Of a stretch of DNA of 42,863 bases, positions 16,496 to 25,069 are shown piece by piece; positions within the stretch are counted from its first letter, which is position 1, and the number at the start of each line of letters is the position of its first letter. The stretch is taken from assembly GCF_001507855.1 (NCBI RefSeq), contig NZ_LGEN01000030.1:1-42863 (forward strand). The letters run 5' to 3'. This stretch comes from Halomonas sp. 54_146. Lineage in GTDB: Bacteria; Pseudomonadota; Gammaproteobacteria; Pseudomonadales; Halomonadaceae. Under the pieces are notes generated by a model, which made no database searches, was not told the DNA's origin, and was given only the letters and a program-made list of their open reading frames with translations. Position numbers and translations under genes: made by a program.

Positions 16496-17596
16496 TTAGC
16501 GTGCGAAAACAAACACCTGGGAATGGTCCAAATCGATATCAATCGGCTGGCCTTCCCGGGGTAGAAACACGCCCGGCACGCGGGCGTGCAGGTGGGCTTC
16601 CTCGCCCCCTTCACTGTGGGCACACAGGTGAATCAGGCTAGAGCGTCCTAACAGCTTGGCCATTACCACATGGCTGTGGTTGTGAGCTTCGGCGGGCAGG
16701 TCGCGCTCTTTGATACGTAGCGCCTCGGGGCGAATCATAATGTGCGCCTGGCTTCCTTCGGGTAGCCAGCTGGCATTGACGTCCCCCACGGGCGTCTGTA
16801 CTTTGCCACCGCTCACCGTGCCGTTTAGCTCATTCACATCGCCAAAAAAAGTCACGACAAAAGGGTCAGCCGGGGCACAGTAAAGCTCCCGCGGGGTGCC
16901 TGTTTGAATAATTTTCCCATCCCGCATCAGGGCGATGCGATCTGCCATAAACATGGCTTCTTCAGGGTCGTGAGTCACCAGCAAAGTGGCTGAGCCCAGT
17001 TTCTTTAAAACGTGTAGCGTGTCATCGCGAATGCGATCACGTAGCCGCGCATCTAGGCTGGAAAACGGCTCATCTAACAGCATCAGCTTTGGCGTAGGGG
17101 CAAGGGCACGCGCCAGCGCTACACGCTGCTGCTGGCCACCTGAAAGCATGTGGGGGTAGCTGTCGATATAGCTTCCCATCCCCAGCTGCGTGAGCAACTC
17201 AATCGCCCTTTCGCGGCGCTGGCGGGCAGGTAATTGCTTAAGACCGAAGGCAACGTTTTCCAGCACGCTTAAATGGGGGAACAGCGCTGAGTCTTGAAAG
17301 GCGAGCCCAACGTTGCGCTTTTCCGGCGGCACATGGCGCTTATCGGGCGTTGCAATTGACTGCCCTTCCAGGCTAACGGTGCCTTTTTGAAGAACCTCCA
17401 ACCCGGCGGCAATGCGTAACAGCGTCGTTTTACCGCAGCCAGAGGGGCCTAACAGACACACCACCTCGCCAGGGGCAATATCTAAATCAATCCCCTTCAC
17501 GACTTGGTTAGCTGCAAACGTATGGTGGACATCACGCAGCGACAAAGCCAATTCAAAGGCCGCAACATCATCAGAAACTGACACAGCTGTTGTCAT
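16496..17596 (-). CDS. fbpC: Ferric-iron ABC transporter ATPase (FbpC type)
   Basis: This 366-aa ATPase carries Walker A GPSGCGKTT (residues 50-58), Q-loop FQDSALFPHLS, signature LSGGQQQR (151-158) and Walker B LMLLDEP (171-177). A C-terminal TOBE domain (IMIRPEALRI) follows, as in the CysA/FbpC group. It powers import of iron delivered by FbpA. The start at MTTAVSV is preferred because it gives the normal length. An upstream extension to 17737 would read through a 12-bp tandem repeat and has no family support. It is divergent from fbpA. Confidence 0.88.
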   Translation of the reverse strand: MTTAVSVSDDVAAFELALSLRDVHHTFAANQVVKGIDLDIAPGEVVCLLGPSGCGKTTLLRIAAGLEVLQKGTVSLEGQSIATPDKRHVPPEKRNVGLAFQDSALFPHLSVLENVAFGLKQLPARQRRERAIELLTQLGMGSYIDSYPHMLSGGQQQRVALARALAPTPKLMLLDEPFSSLDARLRDRIRDDTLHVLKKLGSATLLVTHDPEEAMFMADRIALMRDGKIIQTGTPRELYCAPADPFVVTFFGDVNELNGTVSGGKVQTPVGDVNASWLPEGSQAHIMIRPEALRIKERDLPAEAHNHSHVVMAKLLGRSSLIHLCAHSEGGEEAHLHARVPGVFLPREGQPIDIDLDHSQVFVFAR

Positions 17597-17614
17597 TTTT
17601 TCACCACTATTGTG

Positions 17615-17650
17615 TTCGAAGACCAGTTCGGAGACCGGCTCGGATACTGG
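17615..17650. repeat. 12-bp x3 tandem repeat in the fbpC leader
   Basis: TTCGAAGACCAG, TTCGGAGACCGG and CTCGGATACTGG lie head to tail. The first is almost the same as the unit of the six-copy array at 5041-5126, so the two loci share a sequence family. Confidence 0.8.
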
Positions 17651-17778
17651 ATTGCTAACGCAAAACACTAATGCAAAACAGATACGAATACGGTTGCAAG
17701 TTATTTGCATTCTATTTTCTATTGCGCCGAGATGCACCCCCTATACGATTTATTGAATGAGTTTTGTTATCATTTCTC

Positions 17779-17807
17779 TTGACCTCAAGGTGGATTAGCG
17801 CTTGAAT
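17779..17807 (+). promoter_or_regulatory. Probable fbpA promoter
   Basis: TTGACC (17779-17784; 5/6 to consensus -35), a 17-bp spacer and TTGAAT (17802-17807; 4/6 to -10). Transcription would start around 17814, next to the Fur box. Confidence 0.6.
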
Positions 17808-17817
17808 ACAAAACGAC

Positions 17818-17836
17818 GATAATGCTACTTATTATC
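17818..17836. promoter_or_regulatory. Fur box in front of fbpA
   Basis: GATAATGCTACTTATTATC matches the 19-bp Fur consensus at 16 of 19 positions, with both outer half-sites intact. It covers the expected transcription start of fbpA, so iron-bound Fur would block it. The divergent fbpC promoter may be controlled from the same region. Confidence 0.85.
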
Positions 17837-17860
17837 AATAAACACTTGGAGTTATTTGTT

Positions 17861-18886
17861 ATGAAAAAAGCACGCCTCACGTTATCGGTCGCCGCTATCA
17901 TGGCCGGCTCTGCTGTTGCGAGTAGCGCCCTGGCTAACGAGGTTAATATTTACTCGGCTCGTCACTATGACTCCGATGAAATCTTGTACCAGGCGTTCAC
18001 CGACGAGACCGGTATCAAAGTGAACGTGCTAGAAGGTGACTCTGACCAGTTGATGGAGCGTATGCAGCGTGAAGGCATTGCTAGCCCTGCCGATATCATG
18101 CTGACCGTAGATGCTGGCCGGCTGTGGCGTGCTGAACAAGACGGGCTTTTCCAAGCCGTGGATTCTGCCGAACTCAACGCGCGTATCCCTGAATCAATGC
18201 GCCACCCGGAAGGCAAGTGGTTTGGCTTTAGCCAGCGCGCGCGGGTCATTTTTTACAACCGCGATAGCTTCGACCCCAGCCAGCTGGATAGCTACGAAGA
18301 CCTGGCCGACCCACAGTTTGAAGGGCAAGTATGTATCCGCTCGTCAAACAACATCTACAACCAGTCGCTGCTTGCCTCAATGATTGAACACCACGGCGTA
18401 GAAGGTGCCGAAGCGTGGGCTCAAGGCGTGGTGAATAACATGGCGCGCAGCCCGGAAGGTGGCGACACTGACCAAGTGCTTGGCGCTGCCAGCGGCGAAT
18501 GCAACCTGGCCGTTGCTAACCACTACTATTACGTGCGCTTACTCCACTCGGATGCAGAATCTGACCGTGAGGCCGCCCGTAAAGTAGGGGTTATTTTCCC
18601 CAATCAAAACGACCGCGGCACCCACATTAATGTTGGCGGGGCAGGCCTCGTCGCTAATGCCCAAAACCCTGAAAATGGTATTCGATTCCTGGAGTTTATG
18701 GCCTCCGACGAAGCCCAGGAAATCATTGCCGACCGTAACTACGAATTCCCGGTGGTTGCCAATGTGAAGAAAAAACCGGTGTTGGAATCGTGGGGCAACT
18801 TCAAAAAAGACGATACCAATATCAACGTGCTGGGCGAGAACAACCCTGAAGCGATCCGCATGTTTGACCGTGTCGGCTGGCGTTAA
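17861..18886 (+). CDS. fbpA: Ferric-iron ABC transporter substrate-binding protein (FbpA type)
   Basis: This 341-aa periplasmic protein has a signal peptide cleaved after ALA (residue 25). The mature start NEVNIYSARHYDSDE is typical of FbpA/FutA/IdiA iron-binding proteins, and NHYYYVRLL carries the tyrosines that in the family coordinate Fe3+. GGAG lies 9 nt before the chosen ATG; a longer reading from 17822 would start inside the Fur box. Fur repression is strongly suggested. It is followed by a 13-bp direct repeat and a terminator. Confidence 0.93.
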   Translation: MKKARLTLSVAAIMAGSAVASSALANEVNIYSARHYDSDEILYQAFTDETGIKVNVLEGDSDQLMERMQREGIASPADIMLTVDAGRLWRAEQDGLFQAVDSAELNARIPESMRHPEGKWFGFSQRARVIFYNRDSFDPSQLDSYEDLADPQFEGQVCIRSSNNIYNQSLLASMIEHHGVEGAEAWAQGVVNNMARSPEGGDTDQVLGAASGECNLAVANHYYYVRLLHSDAESDREAARKVGVIFPNQNDRGTHINVGGAGLVANAQNPENGIRFLEFMASDEAQEIIADRNYEFPVVANVKKKPVLESWGNFKKDDTNINVLGENNPEAIRMFDRVGWR

Positions 18887-18894
18887 GCCCTGTC

Positions 18895-18920
18895 CTAAAC
18901 ATCGTGGCTAAACATCGCCT
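18895..18920. repeat. 13-bp x2 tandem duplication after fbpA
   Basis: CTAAACATCGTGG and CTAAACATCGCCT are adjacent, 11 of 13 bases identical, just past the fbpA stop codon. Confidence 0.8.
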
Positions 18921-18927
18921 TTGACCT

Positions 18928-18958
18928 AACCCCGCAGCTACTGGCTGCGGGGTTTTCG
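18928..18958 (+). terminator. Terminator of fbpA, possibly bidirectional
   Basis: AACCCCGCAG (18928-18937) pairs with CTGCGGGGTT (18945-18954), 7-nt loop, followed by TTTTCG. It lies between the convergent fbpA and polA genes. Confidence 0.9.
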
Positions 18959-19018
18959 CTTACGGCGATGTTTATAAGGCACTATATGTTTCTAAAACAA
19001 TGGATGCTTATAAAGCGA

Positions 19019-21817
19019 TTAGTGGGCTTCATCCCAGTTGGTGCCACTTTCTGCTTCTACTATTAAGGGCACTTTTAGCTCGGCGGCACCCTGCATACGT
19101 TGTTGCACCTGCTCGATAAACGCTTCGACCTGCTTTTCAGCCACCTCAAACACCAGTTCGTCGTGCACCTGCATGACCATCAGCGCATCGAACTCGCCTT
19201 CGGCCAGCCACGCATCCACATCGATCATTGCCTGCTTGATAATATCGGCGGCGGTGCCTTGCATCGGCGCGTTTATCGCCGTGCGCTCGGCACCTTGGCG
19301 ACGGTTGCGGTTTTGCGAGTGAATTTCCGGCAGGTAAAGCCGCCGCCCCAACACGGTTTCGACAAAGCCATCTTCCGCAGCCTGAGAGCGAATGCGCTCC
19401 ATATAACGGGCAACGCCTGGGTAGCGGTCGAAGTAGCGGTCGATGTAGGTTTGCGCCTGGTTACGATCAATATGCAGCTGACGCGATAACCCCCAGGCGC
19501 TCATGCCGTAAATCAAGCCGAAATTAATCGCTTTGGCGCTGCGGCGCTGGTCGCTGGTCACCTTTTCAAGCGAGGTACCAAAAACTTCCGCCGCGGTGGC
19601 GGTGTGAATATCGCGCCCTTCGGCAAACGCTTCCAGCAAGCCTTTATCTTCTGAAAGGTGCGCCATAATACGCAGCTCAATTTGCGAGTAGTCCGCCGCC
19701 ACAATCCGGTAGCCGGGGCGGGCAATAAACGCCTGACGAATTTTGCGCCCCTCTTCGGTACGAATGGGGATGTTTTGTAAGTTAGGATCAGATGACGACA
19801 GCCGCCCGGTCGCAGTAACTGCCTGGTGGTAGCTGGTGTGCACTCGGCCAGTGGCTTTATTGAGCAGCCTTGGCAGTTTATCGGTGTAGGTGGATTTCAG
19901 CTTGGCTAAGCCACGGTGCTGCATGATCACCTTGGGCAGCGGGTAATCCAGTGCCAGCTCTTCTAGCACCCCTTCCGCCGTGGAGGGCGCGCCTTTTGGC
20001 GTTTTCTTGAGCACCGGAATTTTCTGCTCTTCAAACAAAATCTGGCCAAGCTGTTTGGGCGAACTCAGGTTAAATTCACGCCCGGCCAGCTCAAACGCTT
20101 CGCGCTCTAGCTCACGAATACGCTGCTCAAGCTGTTGGCTCTGTTCGTGCAGGCGCTCGGCGTCTACCGCGACCCCGTTACGCTCGATGCGCGAGAGCAC
20201 TTTGATCAGCGGCAGCTCAATATGGTCCAGCACCTCCGCTAATCGCCCTTCGTTTTCGACCTGGGGGCGCAGCGTCTCTTGCAAGCGCAGGGTGATATCG
20301 ACATCTTCACAGGCGTAAGGCACCGCCTGTTCCAGGGCAATTTGGTTAAAGGTCAGCTGTTTGGCACCCTTACCGGCAATATCTTCAAACGAGATGGTCT
20401 TTTCGCCCAAATACTTGAGCGCCAGCGAATCCATATCATGCCGCGTGGCGGTGGAGTTGAGCACATAGGAGGCCAGCATGGTGTCGGCAAAAGGGCCCGC
20501 TACCGAAATGGCGTAGTTGGCCAGCACGGAAATATCGTATTTGAGGTTTTGGCCAATCTTGGTTTTGGTCGGGTCTTCCAGCAGCGGCTTTAACGCGGCC
20601 AGCGCGGCTTTGCGGTCTAGCTGTTTTGGGGCATCCAGATAGTCGTGGCCAAGCGGAATATAGGCCGCCTCACCGGCTTGCAGCGCTAAGCCAATGCCAA
20701 CAATTTCGGCGTCCATATAGTTGAGGCTGGTGGTTTCCAGATCAAAGCAGAAGCGCTCAGCCTTCTGCAGCCGTTCAAGCCAGCGTTCGAAGTCTGCCTG
20801 CTCTAATATGACGTGATCTTCACGGGCAGAGGCTTTCACAGAAGCGCTCGAACCCTCGGATTCACTCTCTGACCCGCCAGCTTTTTCAGTACTTGCAGGC
20901 GCAGGCTCGCCGCCTTTGGCGTCATTCACGCCCTCGTCTTTACCTTCCAGCAGATCACTCAGCCACTGGCGGAATTCCATCTCTTTATACAGTGCAACCA
21001 ACGCTTCGCGATCTGGATGAGCGATATCTAAATCATCCAAGCCTACCGGCAGCTCGCAGTCGACTTTAATAGTCGCTAGCTGATAGGAAAGAAACGCCTG
21101 TTCACGGTGCTCTTCTAACTTCTTCGGCAGGGTTTTCGCGCCTCGGAAGCTGAGCGTTTTGACCCGTTCTAAATCGCCATAAATGGTGTCTAGCCCGCCG
21201 CCCATGCCTTGGAGAAGGCCGATAGCAGTCTTTTCACCCACGCCGGGCACGCCGGGGATGTTATCGACCTTGTCTCCCATCAGGGCGAGAAAATCGATAA
21301 TCAGCGCGGGCGGCAGGCCGAATTTTTCTTCCACGCCCGCTTCATCCAGGGTTTCATCCTTCATGGTGTTCACCAGCGTGATATGGGCATTGACCAGCTG
21401 CGCCATGTCTTTATCGCCGGTGGAGATCACCGCATCGCGCCCAGCTTGCGTTGCGTGATGCGCCAGCGTGCCAATCACATCGTCCGCTTCCACACCTTCA
21501 ATACACAGCAGCGGCAAACCCAGCGCTTTTACGCAGGCATGCAGCGGGGCAATTTGGCTGCGCAAATCATCGGGCATCGGTGGGCGATGGGCTTTGTAGT
21601 CGCTGTACATCTCATCGCGGAAGGTTTTGCCGGGTGCGTCGAACACCACCGCCATCGGGCTTTCGGGGTAATCCTTGATGAGCCGCTTGAGCATATTCAA
21701 CACGCCTTTCACCGCACCGGTGGGCTGGCCAGTGGAGGTTGTTAACGGCGGTAGCGCATGAAACGCACGGTAAAGATACGAGGAGCCATCGACAAGGACG
21801 ATCGGAGCGCAAGCCAT
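19019..21817 (-). CDS. polA: DNA polymerase I
   Basis: This 932-aa protein has the full three-domain layout. There is an N-terminal 5'-3' exonuclease (VLVDGSSYLYRAFHALPPL, DDVIGTLA), an intact 3'-5' proofreading domain (FDLETTSLN, NLKYDISVL, YACEDVD) and a polymerase domain with motif A DYSQIELRIMAHLS, motif B RRSAKAINFGLIYG and motif C VHDELVFEV. It fills gaps in Okazaki-fragment maturation and repair. An acidic, Ser-rich linker (about residues 300-340) between exonuclease domains is longer than in E. coli. The ATG at 21817 gives the conserved start MACAPIVLVDGSS; a TTG two codons upstream is also possible. Confidence 0.96.
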   Translation of the reverse strand: MACAPIVLVDGSSYLYRAFHALPPLTTSTGQPTGAVKGVLNMLKRLIKDYPESPMAVVFDAPGKTFRDEMYSDYKAHRPPMPDDLRSQIAPLHACVKALGLPLLCIEGVEADDVIGTLAHHATQAGRDAVISTGDKDMAQLVNAHITLVNTMKDETLDEAGVEEKFGLPPALIIDFLALMGDKVDNIPGVPGVGEKTAIGLLQGMGGGLDTIYGDLERVKTLSFRGAKTLPKKLEEHREQAFLSYQLATIKVDCELPVGLDDLDIAHPDREALVALYKEMEFRQWLSDLLEGKDEGVNDAKGGEPAPASTEKAGGSESESEGSSASVKASAREDHVILEQADFERWLERLQKAERFCFDLETTSLNYMDAEIVGIGLALQAGEAAYIPLGHDYLDAPKQLDRKAALAALKPLLEDPTKTKIGQNLKYDISVLANYAISVAGPFADTMLASYVLNSTATRHDMDSLALKYLGEKTISFEDIAGKGAKQLTFNQIALEQAVPYACEDVDITLRLQETLRPQVENEGRLAEVLDHIELPLIKVLSRIERNGVAVDAERLHEQSQQLEQRIRELEREAFELAGREFNLSSPKQLGQILFEEQKIPVLKKTPKGAPSTAEGVLEELALDYPLPKVIMQHRGLAKLKSTYTDKLPRLLNKATGRVHTSYHQAVTATGRLSSSDPNLQNIPIRTEEGRKIRQAFIARPGYRIVAADYSQIELRIMAHLSEDKGLLEAFAEGRDIHTATAAEVFGTSLEKVTSDQRRSAKAINFGLIYGMSAWGLSRQLHIDRNQAQTYIDRYFDRYPGVARYMERIRSQAAEDGFVETVLGRRLYLPEIHSQNRNRRQGAERTAINAPMQGTAADIIKQAMIDVDAWLAEGEFDALMVMQVHDELVFEVAEKQVEAFIEQVQQRMQGAAELKVPLIVEAESGTNWDEAH

Positions 21818-22011
21818 AACCAAGTTCCATTGTTAAAAAATTGTTTAAAGAAGCGTTAAACGAATGACGACAAAAAGATGCCCCATGATACGCGTTGCGC
21901 AGGCTGCCTGCAGAGCCAACTCACTCACCGATATTTACCCTCATAACAACGCTGCCAACTGAGCTAGCAAGCCGTTACAATAGTGGCCTTAGCAACCTGG
22001 GCGAGACTCTC

Positions 22012-22971
22012 ATGGCTGTATTTACCCCGCTTAGCGACGCACAGGTCGCCGCGTTTTTAGAAAAATTTGATGTTGGTCGTTTTGTTTCCCTCCAGGGCGT
22101 TGCAGGTGGCACAGAAAACTCGACGTTTTTCGTGACCACCGACCGTCGTGAACTGGTGCTAACCCTGTTCGAACAGGGCGAGCATGAAGAGCTGCCGTTC
22201 TTTGTTGAGCTGCTGGACTATTTAGATGAGCACCGCCTGCCGGTGCCCGGCACCATCCATGACCGTGAAGGTATCGCACTGCATAGCCTGGAGGGCAAGC
22301 CAGCCTTGCTATTCCCTCGCTTGCGAGGGCGTCATCCAGAAGCCCCCAATTTAGCTCAGTGCCACACGCTGGGTGATACCTTGGGCCGCCTGCATGTGGT
22401 GTCGAAACGCTTCCCTGGTCATCGCCCGAACCCACGGGATCTAAACTGGCTGCAGGTAATGCACCACAAAGTGTTGAGCTACCTGAGCCCCGCGGATCAA
22501 ACGCTGATAAAGGATGAAGTCGACGATTTTGAAAGTGCCTTTACACAGCACGATGAGCTTCCCCAAGGCGCCCTGCACGGTGATCTGTTTCGCGACAATA
22601 CCCTGTTTGAGGGTGACCAGCTTGGCGGCATTATCGATTTTTATAATGGCTGCACCGGCGACCTGCTGTTTGATCTGGCGATTGTGATCAACGACTGGGC
22701 CTCAAATGAGGATGGCACGCTCAATTCCGAGCGTTACGCTACACTGTTGAGCGCTTACCAGGCGCGCCGCCCGTTAACCGCAGCTGAGCGGGAACTGTGG
22801 CCCACCATGCTGCGCATGACGGCGCTGCGCTACTGGCTATCGCGCCTGCTGGTGGTCTATGTTGACCCACCGGCCCACGACCTGACGCCCCACGACCCGG
22901 AGCGTTTTTGTACTATTTTGAAGGCGCGCATTGCCCACGGTGCACTGGCGCTGCCTGAGGTGTCTGCATGA
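22012..22971 (+). CDS. thrB: Homoserine kinase type II
   Basis: This 319-aa protein is of the choline-kinase-like (APH fold) ThrB type used by pseudomonads and relatives, not the GHMP type of E. coli. Visible motifs are GGTENSTFFV (nucleotide loop), the catalytic loop HGDLFRDNTLFEG and the metal-binding GGIIDFYNGCTGD. It phosphorylates homoserine on the way to threonine. The ATG at 22012 gives the usual N-terminus MAVFTPLSDAQVAAFL. Its stop overlaps the speA start as ATGA, so the two are translationally coupled. That pairing links amino-acid and polyamine synthesis in one transcript. Confidence 0.93.
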   Translation: MAVFTPLSDAQVAAFLEKFDVGRFVSLQGVAGGTENSTFFVTTDRRELVLTLFEQGEHEELPFFVELLDYLDEHRLPVPGTIHDREGIALHSLEGKPALLFPRLRGRHPEAPNLAQCHTLGDTLGRLHVVSKRFPGHRPNPRDLNWLQVMHHKVLSYLSPADQTLIKDEVDDFESAFTQHDELPQGALHGDLFRDNTLFEGDQLGGIIDFYNGCTGDLLFDLAIVINDWASNEDGTLNSERYATLLSAYQARRPLTAAERELWPTMLRMTALRYWLSRLLVVYVDPPAHDLTPHDPERFCTILKARIAHGALALPEVSA

Positions 22972-24914
22972 GTGTGACGGCGACGACTAGCCCTGCCCTT
23001 CGCGCACGGCGTACCTGGAATATCGACCAATGGGGCAGCGGCTATTTCGACGTTGATGATCATGGCCAGGCCCTGGTGCGCCCATTGGGTAGCGATGCAC
23101 AAGGCCCAGCGTTACCGCTGAGCGGGCTGGTTCGCCAACTGCAAAGTGCCGGGCTGCGCTTGCCGGTGCTGGTGCGCTTTAGCGATATTCTCCACGACCG
23201 GGTTGAGCAACTGTGCGGCGCTTTTGATGCTGCCATGAGTGACTGCGACTACCAGGGCGGTTACACCGCGGTTTACCCGATCAAAGTGAATCAGCAGCGC
23301 CGGGTAGTGGAAGAAATTTTAGCCACCGCCGAACGCGGCAACGGCCGCGTGGGGCTGGAAGCAGGCAGCAAGCCCGAGCTGCTAGCGGTGCTGGCGCTTT
23401 CCGACAGCGGCTCTTCGCTGATTGTCTGCAACGGCTATAAAGACCGCGAGTACGTGCGCCTAGCCCTGCTGGGTGAGAAGCTCGGCCATAAGGTCTATTT
23501 AGTGGTTGAAAAGCTCTCCGAGCTGCAGCTGATTCTGGAAGAGGCTCGCGAGCTGGATGTGACACCACGCATCGGCCTGCGCGCCCGCCTTGCCTCGGTG
23601 GGTAAAGGCAAGTGGCAGAATACCGGCGGTGAAAAATCCAAGTTCGGCTTGACCGCCAGCCAGATTCTTGAGGTGGTGGAAACGCTGCGCTGCGAAGATG
23701 CGCTGGAAAGCCTGCAGCTGGTGCACTTCCACCTGGGTTCACAAATCGCCAATATCCGCGATATTCAGCGGGGCTTACGCGAGTGCGCGCGTTTCTATCA
23801 AAATCTGATGGAGCTGGGCGCACCGATCGATACCGTGGATGTAGGCGGCGGCCTGGGCATTGACTACGAAGGTACTCGCTCGCGTAGCTTCTGCTCGGCC
23901 AACTACTCAATGCGTGAATACGCGCGCAACGTGGTGAGCGCTTTTGCCCAGCTGTGCCAAGAGGCAGACCTGCCACAGCCCCATCTCATCAGCGAATCTG
24001 GCCGGGCACTCACCGCCCACCATGCGGTGCTGATCACTAACGTGATTGGCGAAGAACGTATTGATGACACGCCGCCTGAGCGACATGCACAAACAGCAGA
24101 AGCGCCAGAAGACGTTCAACAAGAAGACATTCAAGTAGAACTGCTGTGGCGCGTGTTTGAGCAGCTCGCCACCGCCCAAGAACCGCGTATGTTGGTAGAG
24201 TTATGGCACGATCTTCTGCAAGCGGTTAGCGAGCTACAGGACCGCTTTGTAATGGGTTTGAGTAACATTACCGCCCGCGCTGAAGGCGAGCGTATTTACA
24301 TGGCGGCCTGCGCGCGGCTGCGCACCCAGCTGGATACCCGCAACCGTGCCCACCGCGAGATTATGGATGAGCTGGCAGAAAAGCTTGCCGATAAACTGTT
24401 CGTGAATTTCTCGCTGTTTCAGTCCGTGCCTGACGTTTGGGGCATACAGCAGATTTTCCCCGTACTCCCCTTAAGCGGGCTAGACCAGGCTCCCACAAGG
24501 CGAGCGGTGATTCAGGATATCACCTGCGACTCTGATGGCCGCATCGACAGCTATGTTGATGGCCAGGGCGTAGAAAGCACCCTGCCGCTGCCTGAATGGC
24601 CAGCGGATGACGAACGCTGGTTAGGGTTCTTCCTGGTCGGTGCCTATCAGGAAATTCTTGGCGACCTGCACAACCTGTTCGGCGACACCGACTCCGTTGA
24701 TGCCGCGCTCAATGCCGACGGCGAGTGGACGCTTTCTAACCCGCTGGCGGGGGATTCGGTGGCTGACGTGTTGGCCTACGTCAACTTCAATGCTAATTCA
24801 CTCAAGCAAAAGCTCACCGACCAACTGGCGGCAAGCGGCCTGTCGGCCGAAGAGCAGGCCAGCTTTGCGGCAAGCTTGAGCGAAGGACTCGAAGGCTACA
24901 CCTATCTTGAATAG
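22968..24914 (+). CDS. speA: Biosynthetic arginine decarboxylase
   Basis: This 648-aa PLP enzyme of the fold-III group decarboxylates arginine to agmatine for putrescine and spermidine synthesis. The PLP lysine is K106 in VYPIKVNQQ. The sequence also shows HFHLGSQIANI and DVGGGLGIDYEGT, typical of SpeA. Length is normal (E. coli 658). It is the second gene of a coupled pair with thrB and ends with an 11-bp tandem duplication (24907-24928) that contains the stop codon, then a strong terminator. Confidence 0.95.
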   Translation: MSVTATTSPALRARRTWNIDQWGSGYFDVDDHGQALVRPLGSDAQGPALPLSGLVRQLQSAGLRLPVLVRFSDILHDRVEQLCGAFDAAMSDCDYQGGYTAVYPIKVNQQRRVVEEILATAERGNGRVGLEAGSKPELLAVLALSDSGSSLIVCNGYKDREYVRLALLGEKLGHKVYLVVEKLSELQLILEEARELDVTPRIGLRARLASVGKGKWQNTGGEKSKFGLTASQILEVVETLRCEDALESLQLVHFHLGSQIANIRDIQRGLRECARFYQNLMELGAPIDTVDVGGGLGIDYEGTRSRSFCSANYSMREYARNVVSAFAQLCQEADLPQPHLISESGRALTAHHAVLITNVIGEERIDDTPPERHAQTAEAPEDVQQEDIQVELLWRVFEQLATAQEPRMLVELWHDLLQAVSELQDRFVMGLSNITARAEGERIYMAACARLRTQLDTRNRAHREIMDELAEKLADKLFVNFSLFQSVPDVWGIQQIFPVLPLSGLDQAPTRRAVIQDITCDSDGRIDSYVDGQGVESTLPLPEWPADDERWLGFFLVGAYQEILGDLHNLFGDTDSVDAALNADGEWTLSNPLAGDSVADVLAYVNFNANSLKQKLTDQLAASGLSAEEQASFAASLSEGLEGYTYLE

Positions 24915-24928
24915 CTATTGAGTAGCTA
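24907..24928. repeat. 11-bp x2 tandem duplication at the speA stop codon
   Basis: TTGAATAGCTA and TTGAGTAGCTA are adjacent. The first includes the last two codons and the stop of speA, and the second follows it outside the gene. Confidence 0.8.
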
Positions 24929-24933
24929 AAAAC

Positions 24934-24972
24934 AAGAAACGCCACCCGTGGTTAACCGGTGGCGTTTCTTTT
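24934..24972. terminator. Bidirectional terminator between speA and the FAH-family gene
   Basis: AAGAAACGCCACC (24934-24946) and its exact complement (24958-24970) form a 13-bp stem with an 11-nt loop. T-rich tracts lie on both sides when read from each strand. Confidence 0.92.
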
Positions 24973-25024
24973 GGGCTTAACGACAGCCAATGCTTGTGGC
25001 GTGCTATCGACTAAACCCTTTATT

Positions 25025-25069
25025 CAACTGTCACATACTCAACTATCACATACACAACAATCAATTACT
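25025..25069. repeat. 15-bp x3 tandem repeat at the 3' end of the FAH-family gene
   Basis: Units start at 25025, 25040 and 25055, all beginning CAAC and following CAACTRTCACATACT-like sequence. The third unit contains the gene's stop codon, so the array again looks like outward duplication of a gene 3' end. Read in the frame of the gene, the extra units would encode VIVEY-like pentapeptides. Confidence 0.85.

Noticed and set aside
16496..17737. Longer fbpC gene with 47 extra residues
   Set aside because: The extension reads through a 12-bp tandem repeat (PVSE-PVSE-LVFE), makes the protein longer than the family and has no supporting ribosome-binding site.
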